Shown here: positions 54,881 to 62,991 of the stretch, in pieces
Numbering within the stretch: position 1 is the first letter of the stretch
Layout: each line of letters opens with the position of its first letter
Origin: CABZJG01 sp902512685
Lineage (GTDB): Bacteria; Pseudomonadota; Alphaproteobacteria; Rhodobacterales; Rhodobacteraceae
Length of the DNA stretch: 64,000 nt
Assembly: GCA_051201605.1 (NCBI GenBank)
Contig: CP179201.1
Coordinates: forward strand, 1,240,001 to 1,304,000
Reading direction: 5' to 3'
The notes under the pieces: generated by a model
Databases searched by the model: none
What the model was told of the DNA's origin: nothing
The model's input: the letters and a program-made list of their open reading frames with translations, nothing else
Position numbers and translations under genes: made by a program

Positions 54881-56005
54881 ATGCAGAACATAATGAAATA
54901 TCTCACTGTATTTATAGGAATTTTGGCGTGTGAAATAGCTATAGGTGCTGAAGCTGTGAGTGACAAAAACTCTTCGAAATCAATTTTCAAAAGAGTACCA
55001 GCAGAGTGGGAACCTCAGGAGGCAATCTGGTTGCAATGGCCCGGTTACTGGGAAAAAGATTATGAGCAGACAATTGCGAAAATTTCTGATCTAGTTTCTC
55101 GCTATCAAACTTTACGTATTCTTTATGGATCAGGCAAAATTTTAAAAGAGGCGAAGCAGGCAATTCGAAGTGTCGGAGTTGATCCAGAAAATTCAAATAT
55201 TCAATGGCATGCTGCCAAATATGATAATTCTTGGATGCGGGATAATGGCCCAGTTTACGTGATCGAAGAAGATAAGTTTAGAATACAAAATTGGGAATTT
55301 GATGCATGGGGTGGTGCCTTTGGGGCAGACATTCCTTTTCAACGCGACAACTCTATACCCGATCAAATCGGCAAGATACTTGAGATGCCCGTTGACCACG
55401 TCAACATCGTACATGAACGTGGAAATCTGGAGTTCAACGGATCAGATACTGTAATTTTAAATTGGAGTACAATCGGCGATCCAAATCGAAATTTAGCATA
55501 CACAAAAGAGCAAGCAGAGACTGGCCTTAAACAAAATTTTGGTGTCTCTAGTGTTATTTTCATTGAAGGCATTCCAGACGGCGACTTAACAAGGGGTCAT
55601 ATCGATGGAATTGCAAGGTTCATAAACGAAAGTACGGTTGTGGTTGTTCAGTGTACAGCGGGTTCCCTGTGTCAACCAGATGGCCAAGATGGCCGACTAT
55701 TTGATAAGGCAGCTGAAACGATTGAAGCTAATGGATTTAATGTAATTCGGGAGCCGATTGAAAGTTACGTAGAGTATAAGGGTCAGAGTTTTGATACCAA
55801 CTATGTAAATTGGTTAGTTGGGAATGGATTTGTCATAGTACCTGGCTTTGGCAACCCCAAAACCGACGCCGCAGCAAAATCTAGAATTGAAAATTACTTT
55901 CCCAATCGAGATGTGCATATCGTGGAAATGTTAAGCTCTTGGGCAGCCGGTGGTGGGGTCCACTGCCACACAAACGATCAACCAGCACAATCAATTTTAG
56001 AATAG
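54881..56005 (+). CDS. Agmatine deiminase / peptidyl-arginine-deiminase family enzyme with signal peptide
   Basis: 374 residues. The N-terminal LTVFIGILACEIAIGAEA looks like a Sec signal peptide, unlike ordinary cytoplasmic AguA. Guanidino-group-modifying catalytic residues: Asp in WMRDNGPVYVI (about residue 118), His in LTRGHIDGIARF (about 240), Cys in GGGVHCHTNDQP (about 361). The family hydrolyses agmatine to N-carbamoylputrescine, or deiminates arginine in the Porphyromonas-type enzyme. Export would place the activity in the periplasm or outside. It stands alone between an IS6 relic and an IS3 relic. Confidence 0.85.
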   Translation: MQNIMKYLTVFIGILACEIAIGAEAVSDKNSSKSIFKRVPAEWEPQEAIWLQWPGYWEKDYEQTIAKISDLVSRYQTLRILYGSGKILKEAKQAIRSVGVDPENSNIQWHAAKYDNSWMRDNGPVYVIEEDKFRIQNWEFDAWGGAFGADIPFQRDNSIPDQIGKILEMPVDHVNIVHERGNLEFNGSDTVILNWSTIGDPNRNLAYTKEQAETGLKQNFGVSSVIFIEGIPDGDLTRGHIDGIARFINESTVVVVQCTAGSLCQPDGQDGRLFDKAAETIEANGFNVIREPIESYVEYKGQSFDTNYVNWLVGNGFVIVPGFGNPKTDAAAKSRIENYFPNRDVHIVEMLSSWAAGGGVHCHTNDQPAQSILE

Positions 56006-56129
56006 CTATTTAAGTTCTTTAATATTCTGTGTTCAAGAAATTGTCAGCGCAATCTGTGTAATTTGTGCGTTGTGGCAGTTTTCTAAATGTGGATTCTTGC
56101 CCCACATAAAGCTGTAAAAGGGCGCCACA

Positions 56130-56731
56130 GGGTACCGTAAGATAGCACAATTGCTCCGGATCTCGGGTTGGAAGGTAAATCACAAGAAAGTCGAACGAAT
56201 TTGGCGTGAAGAGGGGTTGCAGCTGCCAGAGCGCCATAAACGTAAACGTCGGCTTTATCATAAAGATAGCTCTATCATCCGTATGCGTCCCAATGGGCCT
56301 AACCATGTGTGGGCCGTCGATTTCGTGCATGACAAGTTGAGTAATAACCGGCCCTATAAAATGCTGACCGTGGTGGATGAATATACCCGCCAGGCACTCG
56401 CTGTTCATGTGGCGCATAAAATGAGCGCTGCTGATGTCCTGGAGGCGCTGTATCCGCTCCTTATCATACATGGGAGGCCACACTATATACGTTCTGACAA
56501 CGGGCCTGAGTTCACAGCTGAAGTGTTTCAAAAGTGGCTTACCAAGGTAGGTATAAAACCAATTCGTATTTACCCCGGTTCGCCATGGGAATGAGGAAGA
56601 TTAGGAAAGGCTCCAGTGGAGCGTTTCCCTGACGAATGCTATAATGAGAGATTTAACGGAACCCTAAGGCGAGAGATTTTAGATGCAGAGTGGTTTGTGA
56701 CGACAAAACAAGCCCAAACGGCCATCAATGC
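56130..56731 (+). pseudogene. IS3-family OrfB transposase, truncated and interrupted
   Basis: The rve integrase core is visible: VERIWREEGLQLPERHKRKR, VWAVDFVHDKLSNNRPYKML (first Asp), YIRSDNGPEFTAEVFQKWL (second Asp), then PGSPWE followed by TGA. A 45-bp insert breaks the gene; the same frame resumes with CYNERFNGTLRREILDAEWF (Glu) and ends at INA, where it joins an IS6 relic. The N-terminal part of OrfB is also missing. Inactive. Confidence 0.82.
56589..56638. repeat. Small palindromic insertion with 5-bp direct repeats inside IS3 orfB
   Basis: GAATG at 56589 and again at 56634 enclose 40 bp whose centre, GGAAAGGCTCCA G TGGAGCGTTTCC (56604-56628), is a near-perfect inverted repeat (one mismatch). 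It adds 45 bp to the conserved orfB frame and introduces its stop. It looks like a miniature hairpin insertion with a target duplication. Confidence 0.5.
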
Positions 56732-56732
56732 A

Positions 56733-56798
56733 TGAAGCATTACTGCAAGTTGGATGATCTCTGGACTGATCTTGAAATAGTGGGATGAAACTTGATTA
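56733..56798 (-). mobile_element. Short IS6-family relic
   Basis: On the minus strand it reads AATCAAGTTTCATCCCACTA and continues to CATGCATTG, matching the N-terminal transposase codons (YFKISPEIIQLAVMLHA) of the relic at 48000. Only ~66 bp remain between the IS3 fragment and the lactate dehydrogenase stop. Confidence 0.6.
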
Positions 56799-57944
56799 TC
56801 ACCGGAACCTCAAATTGCCACGTGAAAGTTGATCTGTAGAAGTGCAACCCATCAAACGCATGCCACGCTCAATTTCATCCCTCATCAAACCAAGAGCGCG
56901 CTCAACGCCTGGCTGACCAGCGGCTGCCAAAGGGTAAAGATAAAACCGTCCGCCGCTGACGGCCTTAGCCCCAAGCGATAAAGCTTTCAGCACGTGGGTG
57001 CCTCTTTGAACGCCGCTGTCCAAAATAATATCGATTTTATCACCAACCGCATCAACCACTTCGGCCAGATGATCAAAGGGGCTGCGTGAGCCATCCAATT
57101 GGCGGCCTCCATGATTGGATAAAACAACTCCTGTGCACCCTATATCGATAGCTTTTTTAACATCTTCAACGGACATCACTCCTTTCAAGCAAAATTGCCC
57201 ATCCCAAAGTTTGACCATTTCGGCAACGTCATCCCAATTCATAGAGGGCTCAAGCATTTCAGTGAAATAACGTCCAATTGAAAGAGCGCCGCCGCTCATT
57301 TCGACATGGTCGTCCAGTTGTGGCAGTTTGAAGCTTTCGTGGGTGACATAGTTTATCCCCCACATAGGTTTGAAGGCAAATTGCAACATACCAGAAAGCG
57401 TCAACCGAAATGGAATTGAAAACCCGTTACGCAGATCACGTTCTCGGTTTCCTCCCGTGATGCTATCAACTGTCAACATCATAACATCGACCCCGGCAGC
57501 TTTGGCACGCTCCATCATGACTTGGTTTAAAGCACGGTCTTTATGAAAGTAAAATTGATAAACTTGCGGTGTATTATAAGTCTTTCGCAGTTCTTCAAGG
57601 CTGACTGTTCCAAGTGATGATACGCCAAACATAGTTCCAAATTTGGCCGCTGCGCCAGCTGTAGCCCGCTCACCCTCATGATGAAAAAGCCGCTGCAAAG
57701 CTGTAGGTGAGCAGAATAGAGGCATTTGCAGTTTTTGCCCCATAACCGTAACCGACATATCAATATGACTCACTCCTTTCAAAACATTGGGAACCAAATC
57801 ACACTCCTCAAAGCTGCGACTGTTGCGACGACAGGTAAGTTCATCATCTGCAGCACCATCGATGTAGTTGAAAATCGGACTTGGAAGCCGCTGCTTGGCT
57901 AATTTGCGAAAGTCGTGAAAATTATGACAATGCTTCAAACGCAT
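56799..57944 (-). CDS. FMN-dependent alpha-hydroxy-acid (L-lactate) dehydrogenase
   Basis: 381 residues, lldD/glycolate-oxidase family, oxidising L-lactate or another L-2-hydroxy acid to the 2-oxo acid with electrons to quinone. N-terminal FRKLAKQRLPSPIFNYIDGA, FMN-binding PLFCSPTALQRLFH, active-site VVLSNHGGRQLDGSRSPFDH (base His and substrate Arg), then DIILDSGVQRGTHVLKAL. Full length. Starts 20 bp after dctM on the same strand, so it is last in the dctP-dctQ-dctM-lldD-like operon; the transporter probably imports its substrate. Confidence 0.9.
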   Translation of the reverse strand: MRLKHCHNFHDFRKLAKQRLPSPIFNYIDGAADDELTCRRNSRSFEECDLVPNVLKGVSHIDMSVTVMGQKLQMPLFCSPTALQRLFHHEGERATAGAAAKFGTMFGVSSLGTVSLEELRKTYNTPQVYQFYFHKDRALNQVMMERAKAAGVDVMMLTVDSITGGNRERDLRNGFSIPFRLTLSGMLQFAFKPMWGINYVTHESFKLPQLDDHVEMSGGALSIGRYFTEMLEPSMNWDDVAEMVKLWDGQFCLKGVMSVEDVKKAIDIGCTGVVLSNHGGRQLDGSRSPFDHLAEVVDAVGDKIDIILDSGVQRGTHVLKALSLGAKAVSGGRFYLYPLAAAGQPGVERALGLMRDEIERGMRLMGCTSTDQLSRGNLRFR

Positions 57945-57964
57945 TGATATCTCCTAGTTTTGGT

Positions 57965-59413
57965 TTAGTTCCCGTAGGCTTTTGCGGGCAGCCAAGTGGT
58001 CAATTCGGGTAAAAAGAAAACAATCGCTAGGCCCAATAGCTGCAGAAGAACAAATGGCACCACACCTCGGTAGATATGACCGAGTGAGATACCTGGCGGA
58101 CAGACACCTTTCAGATAGAAAAGGGCAAAGCCCACTGGCGGCGTAAGGAATGATGTTTGCAAGGTCACGGCAACTAGAATTGCGAACCAGACAACAGAGG
58201 GGTCATCGACAATACCGTATCCATCGACAGGGATGTTCAGATCCAACACAACGGGTAGCATCAAGGGCATAATAATGAGAGTGATTTCGATCCAATCTAA
58301 AAGAAAACCGAGCAGAAAAATAATTAGCAGTATGAATCCAATCACCATGTAGGGATTTTCAAAAGTTCCCAACACCAGATTTTCGATGATCTCATCTCCA
58401 CCAAAGCGGCGTAGGATGAATGCAAAGAAATTAGCAGCAATGAAAATACCAACAATATAACCTGATGTATTTAATGTCTGACGCGCCACATCCTTGATCA
58501 CCTTCATGTTTAGATTACGAGTCAGCAAGGCCAATAGGGTCGCCCCCATTGCACCAAGGCCGGAAGCTTCCGTTGGGGTGGCCAAGCCAAAAAAGATCGA
58601 ACCTAAGACAAGAAAGATCAACAGCATTGGGGGAATAACCGATATTGCCACTTGGCCAATTACTGCAATTGACACCGGTTCATGGCTCTCGGGTAGCGGC
58701 ATTGAGTTCGGTCGAACCAACCCGTAAATCACAATAAAAATAATATAGAGTGCACCTAACAGCAAACCAGGAAACAGAGCGCCCATGAACAAATCACCAA
58801 GGCTAATGGCAAGCTGGTCAGACATGATGACCAACATAATCGACGGCGGTATAAGTATGCCAAGCGTGCCCGATGCAGCTATTGTGCCGGTGGCGATGGG
58901 CTTGCCATAATTTTGCGCCATCATCGTTGGTATACCCATGACCCCCAAAAGCACTACTGATGCGCCAATAACACCTGTCGAAGCCGCAAGTATGATACCG
59001 ATTAGCATTACACTGAGAGCAAGCCCGCCCTTAAGCGCACCGAAAAGCACCTGCATTGATCTCATCATTTTTTGTGCGACACCGGACTGGTCAAGCATCA
59101 AACCCATAAATATGAACATCGGCAAAGCAACTAAAACCGGATTTTTGACAATCCCACCAAAGAACCTACCACCATTTGTGAATAGCTTAATATAGCTAAT
59201 ACCGGTGCGATTGAACTCAATATATTCAGTGATTAATTTGCGGCTAGGATCTAGAATCAACTCACCGATTAGTACGAATATAAGAGAAACCCCGACCAAC
59301 GCAAAAGCGACCGGAATACCACGAAAAAGCATGGTTATGAAAGTGGTGAACATCGCCAGTACCATCCACTGGTTCAAGTCCATTACAGCGCCAAAAATTG
59401 ACAGAATTTCCAT
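57965..59413 (-). CDS. TRAP transporter large permease subunit DctM
   Basis: 482 residues, more than ten hydrophobic segments. Family signatures include ALPMFIFMGLMLDQSGVA, GVIGASVVLLGVMGIPTM, GTLGILIPPSIMLVIMSDQL and ATPTEASGLGAMGATLLAL. It carries the sodium-coupled translocation pathway. The long form fits the TakM/mannitol-like branch used for 2-oxo and hydroxy acids. Preceded by dctQ with a 4-bp gap. Confidence 0.93.
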   Translation of the reverse strand: MEILSIFGAVMDLNQWMVLAMFTTFITMLFRGIPVAFALVGVSLIFVLIGELILDPSRKLITEYIEFNRTGISYIKLFTNGGRFFGGIVKNPVLVALPMFIFMGLMLDQSGVAQKMMRSMQVLFGALKGGLALSVMLIGIILAASTGVIGASVVLLGVMGIPTMMAQNYGKPIATGTIAASGTLGILIPPSIMLVIMSDQLAISLGDLFMGALFPGLLLGALYIIFIVIYGLVRPNSMPLPESHEPVSIAVIGQVAISVIPPMLLIFLVLGSIFFGLATPTEASGLGAMGATLLALLTRNLNMKVIKDVARQTLNTSGYIVGIFIAANFFAFILRRFGGDEIIENLVLGTFENPYMVIGFILLIIFLLGFLLDWIEITLIIMPLMLPVVLDLNIPVDGYGIVDDPSVVWFAILVAVTLQTSFLTPPVGFALFYLKGVCPPGISLGHIYRGVVPFVLLQLLGLAIVFFLPELTTWLPAKAYGN

Positions 59414-59417
59414 GTGG

Positions 59418-60191
59418 TTATTCCTTATTTCTGCGACTTGAGAGCGTAAAAGAGATTACAGCAAAAACTAACAAAACGGCTAGGCCATAACTGGTGCTGT
59501 ACTCAAGCAAAGGTTCCCGTGAAATCTTTCGCGGAATAATATTCGGCTGCGTTATATGAATAAACCACCACAACACATAGTAGATCGATCTTTCCGCGAT
59601 GAACCAACTGGCCGGAAAGGCTGCAAACACCATTTTCCAGACCGTAGCGCGCGTTAAAACTCCCAGGTTTCTATAAAGGGCGCTCCAAGTGGCAATGGCT
59701 GCAGCCAAAAACAAAACTGGTAATGAGAGTTTTAATAAATAAAGTTTGTGTAGACCATTTGGGCTGTCTGATCCTTCGCCGGCAACCCATGAAGACCAGC
59801 TGTAGTGACACATGATGTCGATCATCAGAACCAGAAATGGCATCAACAACCAACCAAGGGCAAAAACTTCAATCCTAGCAGCTTTTCTTGCAGAGAAGTG
59901 CTGATGGAAAATATCCACGCGCACATGGCTGTTGGTTGTGATGGCATAACCAAACCCGGTTAGCATTGCAAAGCCGTACATCCACCATTGTGCATCATCC
60001 AGCCACGCTTGGTTGAAGCCCATTTTGCGTATGACCACCTGAGTGACGATCCCAATCATCAAAACCGGGAAAATCCAAGCTACCACATTGCCGATTCCGA
60101 TCATCAACCGGTCACCCCACAAATGCTCAGCACGATTCTTTTCGCCGGGATCGGTTATTGCGAATGTGGTGTCTTCAACTTGTTCGGACAT
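59418..60191 (-). CDS. TRAP transporter small permease subunit DctQ
   Basis: 257 residues, four to six membrane segments, longer than the usual ~170-residue DctQ, as in the TakQ-type branch. Visible: WIFPVLMIGIVTQVVIRKMG, WLDDAQWWMYGFAMLTGFGY and HVRVDIFHQHFSARKAARIE, the conserved DctQ region. It starts after an intrinsic terminator-like hairpin that separates it from dctP, so it is probably expressed at a lower level than the binding protein. Confidence 0.9.
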   Translation of the reverse strand: MSEQVEDTTFAITDPGEKNRAEHLWGDRLMIGIGNVVAWIFPVLMIGIVTQVVIRKMGFNQAWLDDAQWWMYGFAMLTGFGYAITTNSHVRVDIFHQHFSARKAARIEVFALGWLLMPFLVLMIDIMCHYSWSSWVAGEGSDSPNGLHKLYLLKLSLPVLFLAAAIATWSALYRNLGVLTRATVWKMVFAAFPASWFIAERSIYYVLWWFIHITQPNIIPRKISREPLLEYSTSYGLAVLLVFAVISFTLSSRRNKE

Positions 60192-60217
60192 GGTGCCCCC
60201 CAGTCAGTTTTGAAAAA

Positions 60218-60243
60218 GGGCGGTAGGGGATTGCCTACCGCCC
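60218..60243 (-). terminator. Intrinsic terminator/attenuator between dctP and dctQ
   Basis: On the minus strand GGGCGGTAGG, a 6-nt loop, CCTACCGCCC, then TTTTT: a 10-bp perfect GC-rich stem with a T-run, the classic rho-independent form. It sits 27 bp after the dctP stop and 27 bp before the dctQ start, so it should cut most transcripts after the binding-protein gene. Confidence 0.85.
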
Positions 60244-60269
60244 TAAGTCTTTACCTATAAGAAGCGCGT

Positions 60270-61307
60270 TTAACGCGGCAAATAGATGTTTTTCGACCAG
60301 ACTGCATAGCCAGCTCGATATTCCTGCAAATCATTCCAAACTTTCTGAAAGAATGGATCACCGTCAGCAAGCTCTGCTACAACTTCGTCCCATGCACCTT
60401 CAAAGGCAGCCAGCATCTCAGGGCTCCACTGTTTCAGGATCACACCGTTGTTTTCAGTGTTATCAACCATAGCAGCATAGTTTGTAGCTTCGCCTTCAGC
60501 TAGGTTGGTCATAATGTTGGCCAGACACGCGACCTCGATTTGTGATTTTGCAGTGTCGCTCAAATCTTCGTAAACATCGCGGTTGATCAGCAACTCAAAC
60601 AATGTCGAAGGTTGGTGCCAACCAGGAAAGTAGTTGAACTTTGCAATCTTGTGAAAACCAAGACGTGCATCAATCTTCGGCATTGAAAATTCAGTTGCAT
60701 CGATTGCGCCACGCTCAAGTGCGGGGAAGATGTCAGAGGCTCCAAGAAGCGATGTGGAAACGCCCAGCTTCTGCATCACTTTCGCACCAAGACCAAAGAA
60801 GCGCATGTTCAGACCTTGCAGGTCCTCAACGCTATTGATCTCTTTCTTGAACCAGCCTGATGTTTCGGGTGCGATCACACCACAAGGCGTTGCAACAACG
60901 TTATAGCCATTACTGTCGTACATTTCCTGCCAAAGTGCGGCGCCGTCATCATAAAGAATCCACCCCATGAATTCGCCAGCTTCTGGTCCAAACGGAACAG
61001 CAGCAAACAGGGATGCCGCGCCTATTTTACCCTGCCAGTAGCCAGAAGTCGCGTAGGCGGCATCGACAGAACCGCTCGAGACCGCATCAAGTGCTTCCAG
61101 CGTTGGAACCAACTTGCCGGGGTCGAAATGTTCAAACTCAACATCCGAAGAGATCGAGTTGATCTTAGCAACAAAGTCAGTTGCGGCAGTACCCAGAATT
61201 GGAAGGTTTTGACCAAAAGCTGAGGTCATTTCCAAAGCGTCTTGTGCTGATGCTGAGCCAGTTAATGCGGCCAGACTAACAGCTGCAGTTATTAATTTCG
61301 ATTTCAT
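60270..61307 (-). CDS. TRAP transporter substrate-binding protein DctP
   Basis: 345 residues with a Sec signal peptide (LITAAVSLAALTGSASAQ). The mature DctP domain has LEALDAVSSGSVDAAYATSG, the conserved arginine region LQGLNMRFFGLGAKVMQKLG and RGAIDATEFSMPKIDARLGF. Resembles the TakP branch that binds 2-oxo or 2-hydroxy acids through its arginine; with the adjacent L-lactate dehydrogenase, lactate or a related hydroxy acid is the best guess. First gene of the operon, divergent from gntR. Confidence 0.92.
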   Translation of the reverse strand: MKSKLITAAVSLAALTGSASAQDALEMTSAFGQNLPILGTAATDFVAKINSISSDVEFEHFDPGKLVPTLEALDAVSSGSVDAAYATSGYWQGKIGAASLFAAVPFGPEAGEFMGWILYDDGAALWQEMYDSNGYNVVATPCGVIAPETSGWFKKEINSVEDLQGLNMRFFGLGAKVMQKLGVSTSLLGASDIFPALERGAIDATEFSMPKIDARLGFHKIAKFNYFPGWHQPSTLFELLINRDVYEDLSDTAKSQIEVACLANIMTNLAEGEATNYAAMVDNTENNGVILKQWSPEMLAAFEGAWDEVVAELADGDPFFQKVWNDLQEYRAGYAVWSKNIYLPR

Positions 61308-61372
61308 TTGAATCTCCCTAATTTCAGATTGCCTCGACAGCCAATCAAGATCGCACGAGAATCGCCCGATAT

Positions 61373-61391
61373 TGGTTAACTTACTTTACCT
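61373..61391. promoter_or_regulatory. GntR/FadR-type operator, site 1
   Basis: TGGTTAACTTACTTTACCT, an imperfect palindrome of the TGGT-N-ACC form typical of FadR-subfamily operators. Together with flanking bases it is also a 20-bp direct repeat of site 2, 27 bp apart, in the dctP/gntR intergenic region. Binding inferred. Confidence 0.55.
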
Positions 61392-61399
61392 TTTTCTAA

Positions 61400-61418
61400 T
61401 GGTCAATTTACTTTACCA
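61400..61418. promoter_or_regulatory. GntR/FadR-type operator, site 2
   Basis: TGGTCAATTTACTTTACCA: arms TGGT-x-AA and TT-x-ACCA are symmetric. The better of the two sites; it lies 82 bp before dctP and 119 bp before gntR, so a repressor bound here could control both divergent promoters. Confidence 0.6.
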
Positions 61419-61536
61419 CTTTTTTTTATAGTTGATCATTTCAAATAATACAGACAAACTGTTTTGTGCACACTCGCTAGAAACATTTGAAACTCAGAAA
61501 TTTTGAGGTTCTTACCCAAGTTAAGAGGTTACCAAA

Positions 61537-62331
61537 TTGCCCAAGGCCAGAGTTCTGAAAATCCCACCACAGTTTTTTGAACCGATAGATAATGAGTCAG
61601 TGGCGGGTTCCGTGATCTATCAAATTGAGACTTTGATCTTAAATGGCATATTACGTGAGGGAGCGCGGCTTCCCAGTGAACGTGATCTCTCCGAGCAATT
61701 TTCAATTTCAAGACCAAAAGTCCGAGAGGCTCTTCAAATCCTAGAAGAACGTCAGTTAGTTCGGGTTATTCATGGTGATGGTATCTATATTGGAAAGTTA
61801 GGGGCAGAGGCCATGTCTCCGGCACTCATTGAGCTTTACAAACGACACCCATCAGCAATTTTTGATCACTTAGAATATCGCCGCGAACAAGAGTGCTTTG
61901 CAGCCCGACTTGCTGCGGCCCGCTCTACCAAAACCGACCGCGCTTTGATTAATAATCTTTTAGATGCGATGAAGAATGCTCACAATAAAGGCAACCATAA
62001 GCTCGGTGACGAGTTGGACACAAAATTTCATAACGCAGTGGTCAGTGCAAGCCACAATCGAATTCTGATTCACATGATGAGTTCGCTCTATGAGTTAAAC
62101 CGTAGCGCGGTTTTTTTCTCTCGTCGAGAAATTCTGAACATTGCCGAAGTTTCAGAATTTCTGCTCGACCAGCATCATGCGATTGGCGAAGCAATCTGTA
62201 GTAGCCAAACCAACAAGGCAGTCGAAGCCGCGGGTGATCATATCGATTATGTCATACTCTCCACCCAAGAAGCTCTATCCGAACGCGAACGTGAGACCAT
62301 CGCGGCAAAAAGGGTAGTGGTCGTGTCTTAG
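61537..62331 (+). CDS. GntR-family (FadR/FCD) transcriptional regulator
   Basis: 264 residues from a TTG at 61537 (GAGG 9 bp upstream). The N-terminal winged helix (about 22-85) includes REGARLPSERDLSEQFSISR and VREALQILEERQLVRVIHGD; the C-terminal FCD ligand domain (about 105-240) has the metal-binding Asp/His residues in LDTKFHNAVVSASHN and ending DHIDYV. The PdhR/LldR type senses pyruvate, lactate or similar acids, fitting the divergent TRAP/lactate dehydrogenase operon. Confidence 0.92.
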   Translation: MPKARVLKIPPQFFEPIDNESVAGSVIYQIETLILNGILREGARLPSERDLSEQFSISRPKVREALQILEERQLVRVIHGDGIYIGKLGAEAMSPALIELYKRHPSAIFDHLEYRREQECFAARLAAARSTKTDRALINNLLDAMKNAHNKGNHKLGDELDTKFHNAVVSASHNRILIHMMSSLYELNRSAVFFSRREILNIAEVSEFLLDQHHAIGEAICSSQTNKAVEAAGDHIDYVILSTQEALSERERETIAAKRVVVVS

Positions 62332-62378
62332 CCCCCTAGAACTGTGCCAGTATATTTTGGCAAAGGGAGTAAGGAAAC

Positions 62379-62465
62379 ATGGCCCGGAAGCGTTATTCTG
62401 ATGAAGATGTGTTGAAGTTGTTGCGCGAGATTGATGTTCATTTGCACGATGGTTTGGACGAGTGA
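62379..62465 (+). pseudogene. IS3-family OrfA N-terminal fragment
   Basis: 28 codons, ARKRYSDEDVLKLLREIDVH then LHDGLDE and TGA. This is the start of the IS3 OrfA helix-turn-helix protein with its GGGAG ribosome site upstream; the rest is gone. Same orientation as the OrfB fragment at 56130, but in reversed order: the 3' part is on the left and the 5' part on the right of the TRAP module. Confidence 0.7.
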
Positions 62466-62991
62466 ATTGGCGCGGTGCTGTTTAGATTCGCACCGAGTTT
62501 CTGCACGCTGTTTTTGGTCAACCTTCCTTGCTTGGTTTCAGCCGATGTTAGGCTTGCAAGGCTAGTTTCATTTTTTTTTGGTGTTTTTTGACGACTGGCC
62601 AAGTCCCTGAAATCAGTCCAAGAGGCACAATCGGCTAGTAATGTGTCAATCCGTGACGGCAAAACAAAACCCTTCATTAACTTCTAGATCTAATCTTACA
62701 CAGGCGTTATTGACAGAGCAACTATTTTGACTTAATATATTGTTTTAGTTTAACTTTATGTGACTTTAACGCTTTACAAGAGTGATGTTTTAATGCATAT
62801 TTTAAGACATAAGTGACCCCTGATTCTAAGCGTACAGGCCACTCGCTTTTTTTAACCCAAATACGCATGCGCCATCTTGCAGCCCCCTATTTTGGGCAAC
62901 CTGCATGGCTTGAGCCTTGATGTGCTTTCATCAACGACCCGATGCGGTTGGGCGGTACCTTTGTGCCGTCAGATTGAGAGTAAATCCAACT
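62466..62991. other. Intergenic region upstream of the prim-pol gene
   Basis: No complete gene. A minus-strand frame (62677-62438) begins MKGFVLPSRIDTLLADCASW and TDFRDLASRQKTPKK, which resembles the N-terminus of large restriction/helicase-type proteins but ends in unrelated sequence next to a T9 run; a decayed fragment at most, at low confidence. A consensus promoter lies at 62710. The last 170 bp before the prim-pol start show no recognised structure. Confidence 0.35.
62710..62738 (+). promoter_or_regulatory. Consensus sigma-70 promoter upstream of prim-pol
   Basis: TTGACA, a 17-bp spacer, TAATAT: a perfect -35 and a 5/6 -10 at ideal spacing, about 255 bp before the prim-pol ATG. It predicts a leader of some 245 nt. 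No other plus-strand gene starts between, so prim-pol is the likely target. Confidence 0.6.
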
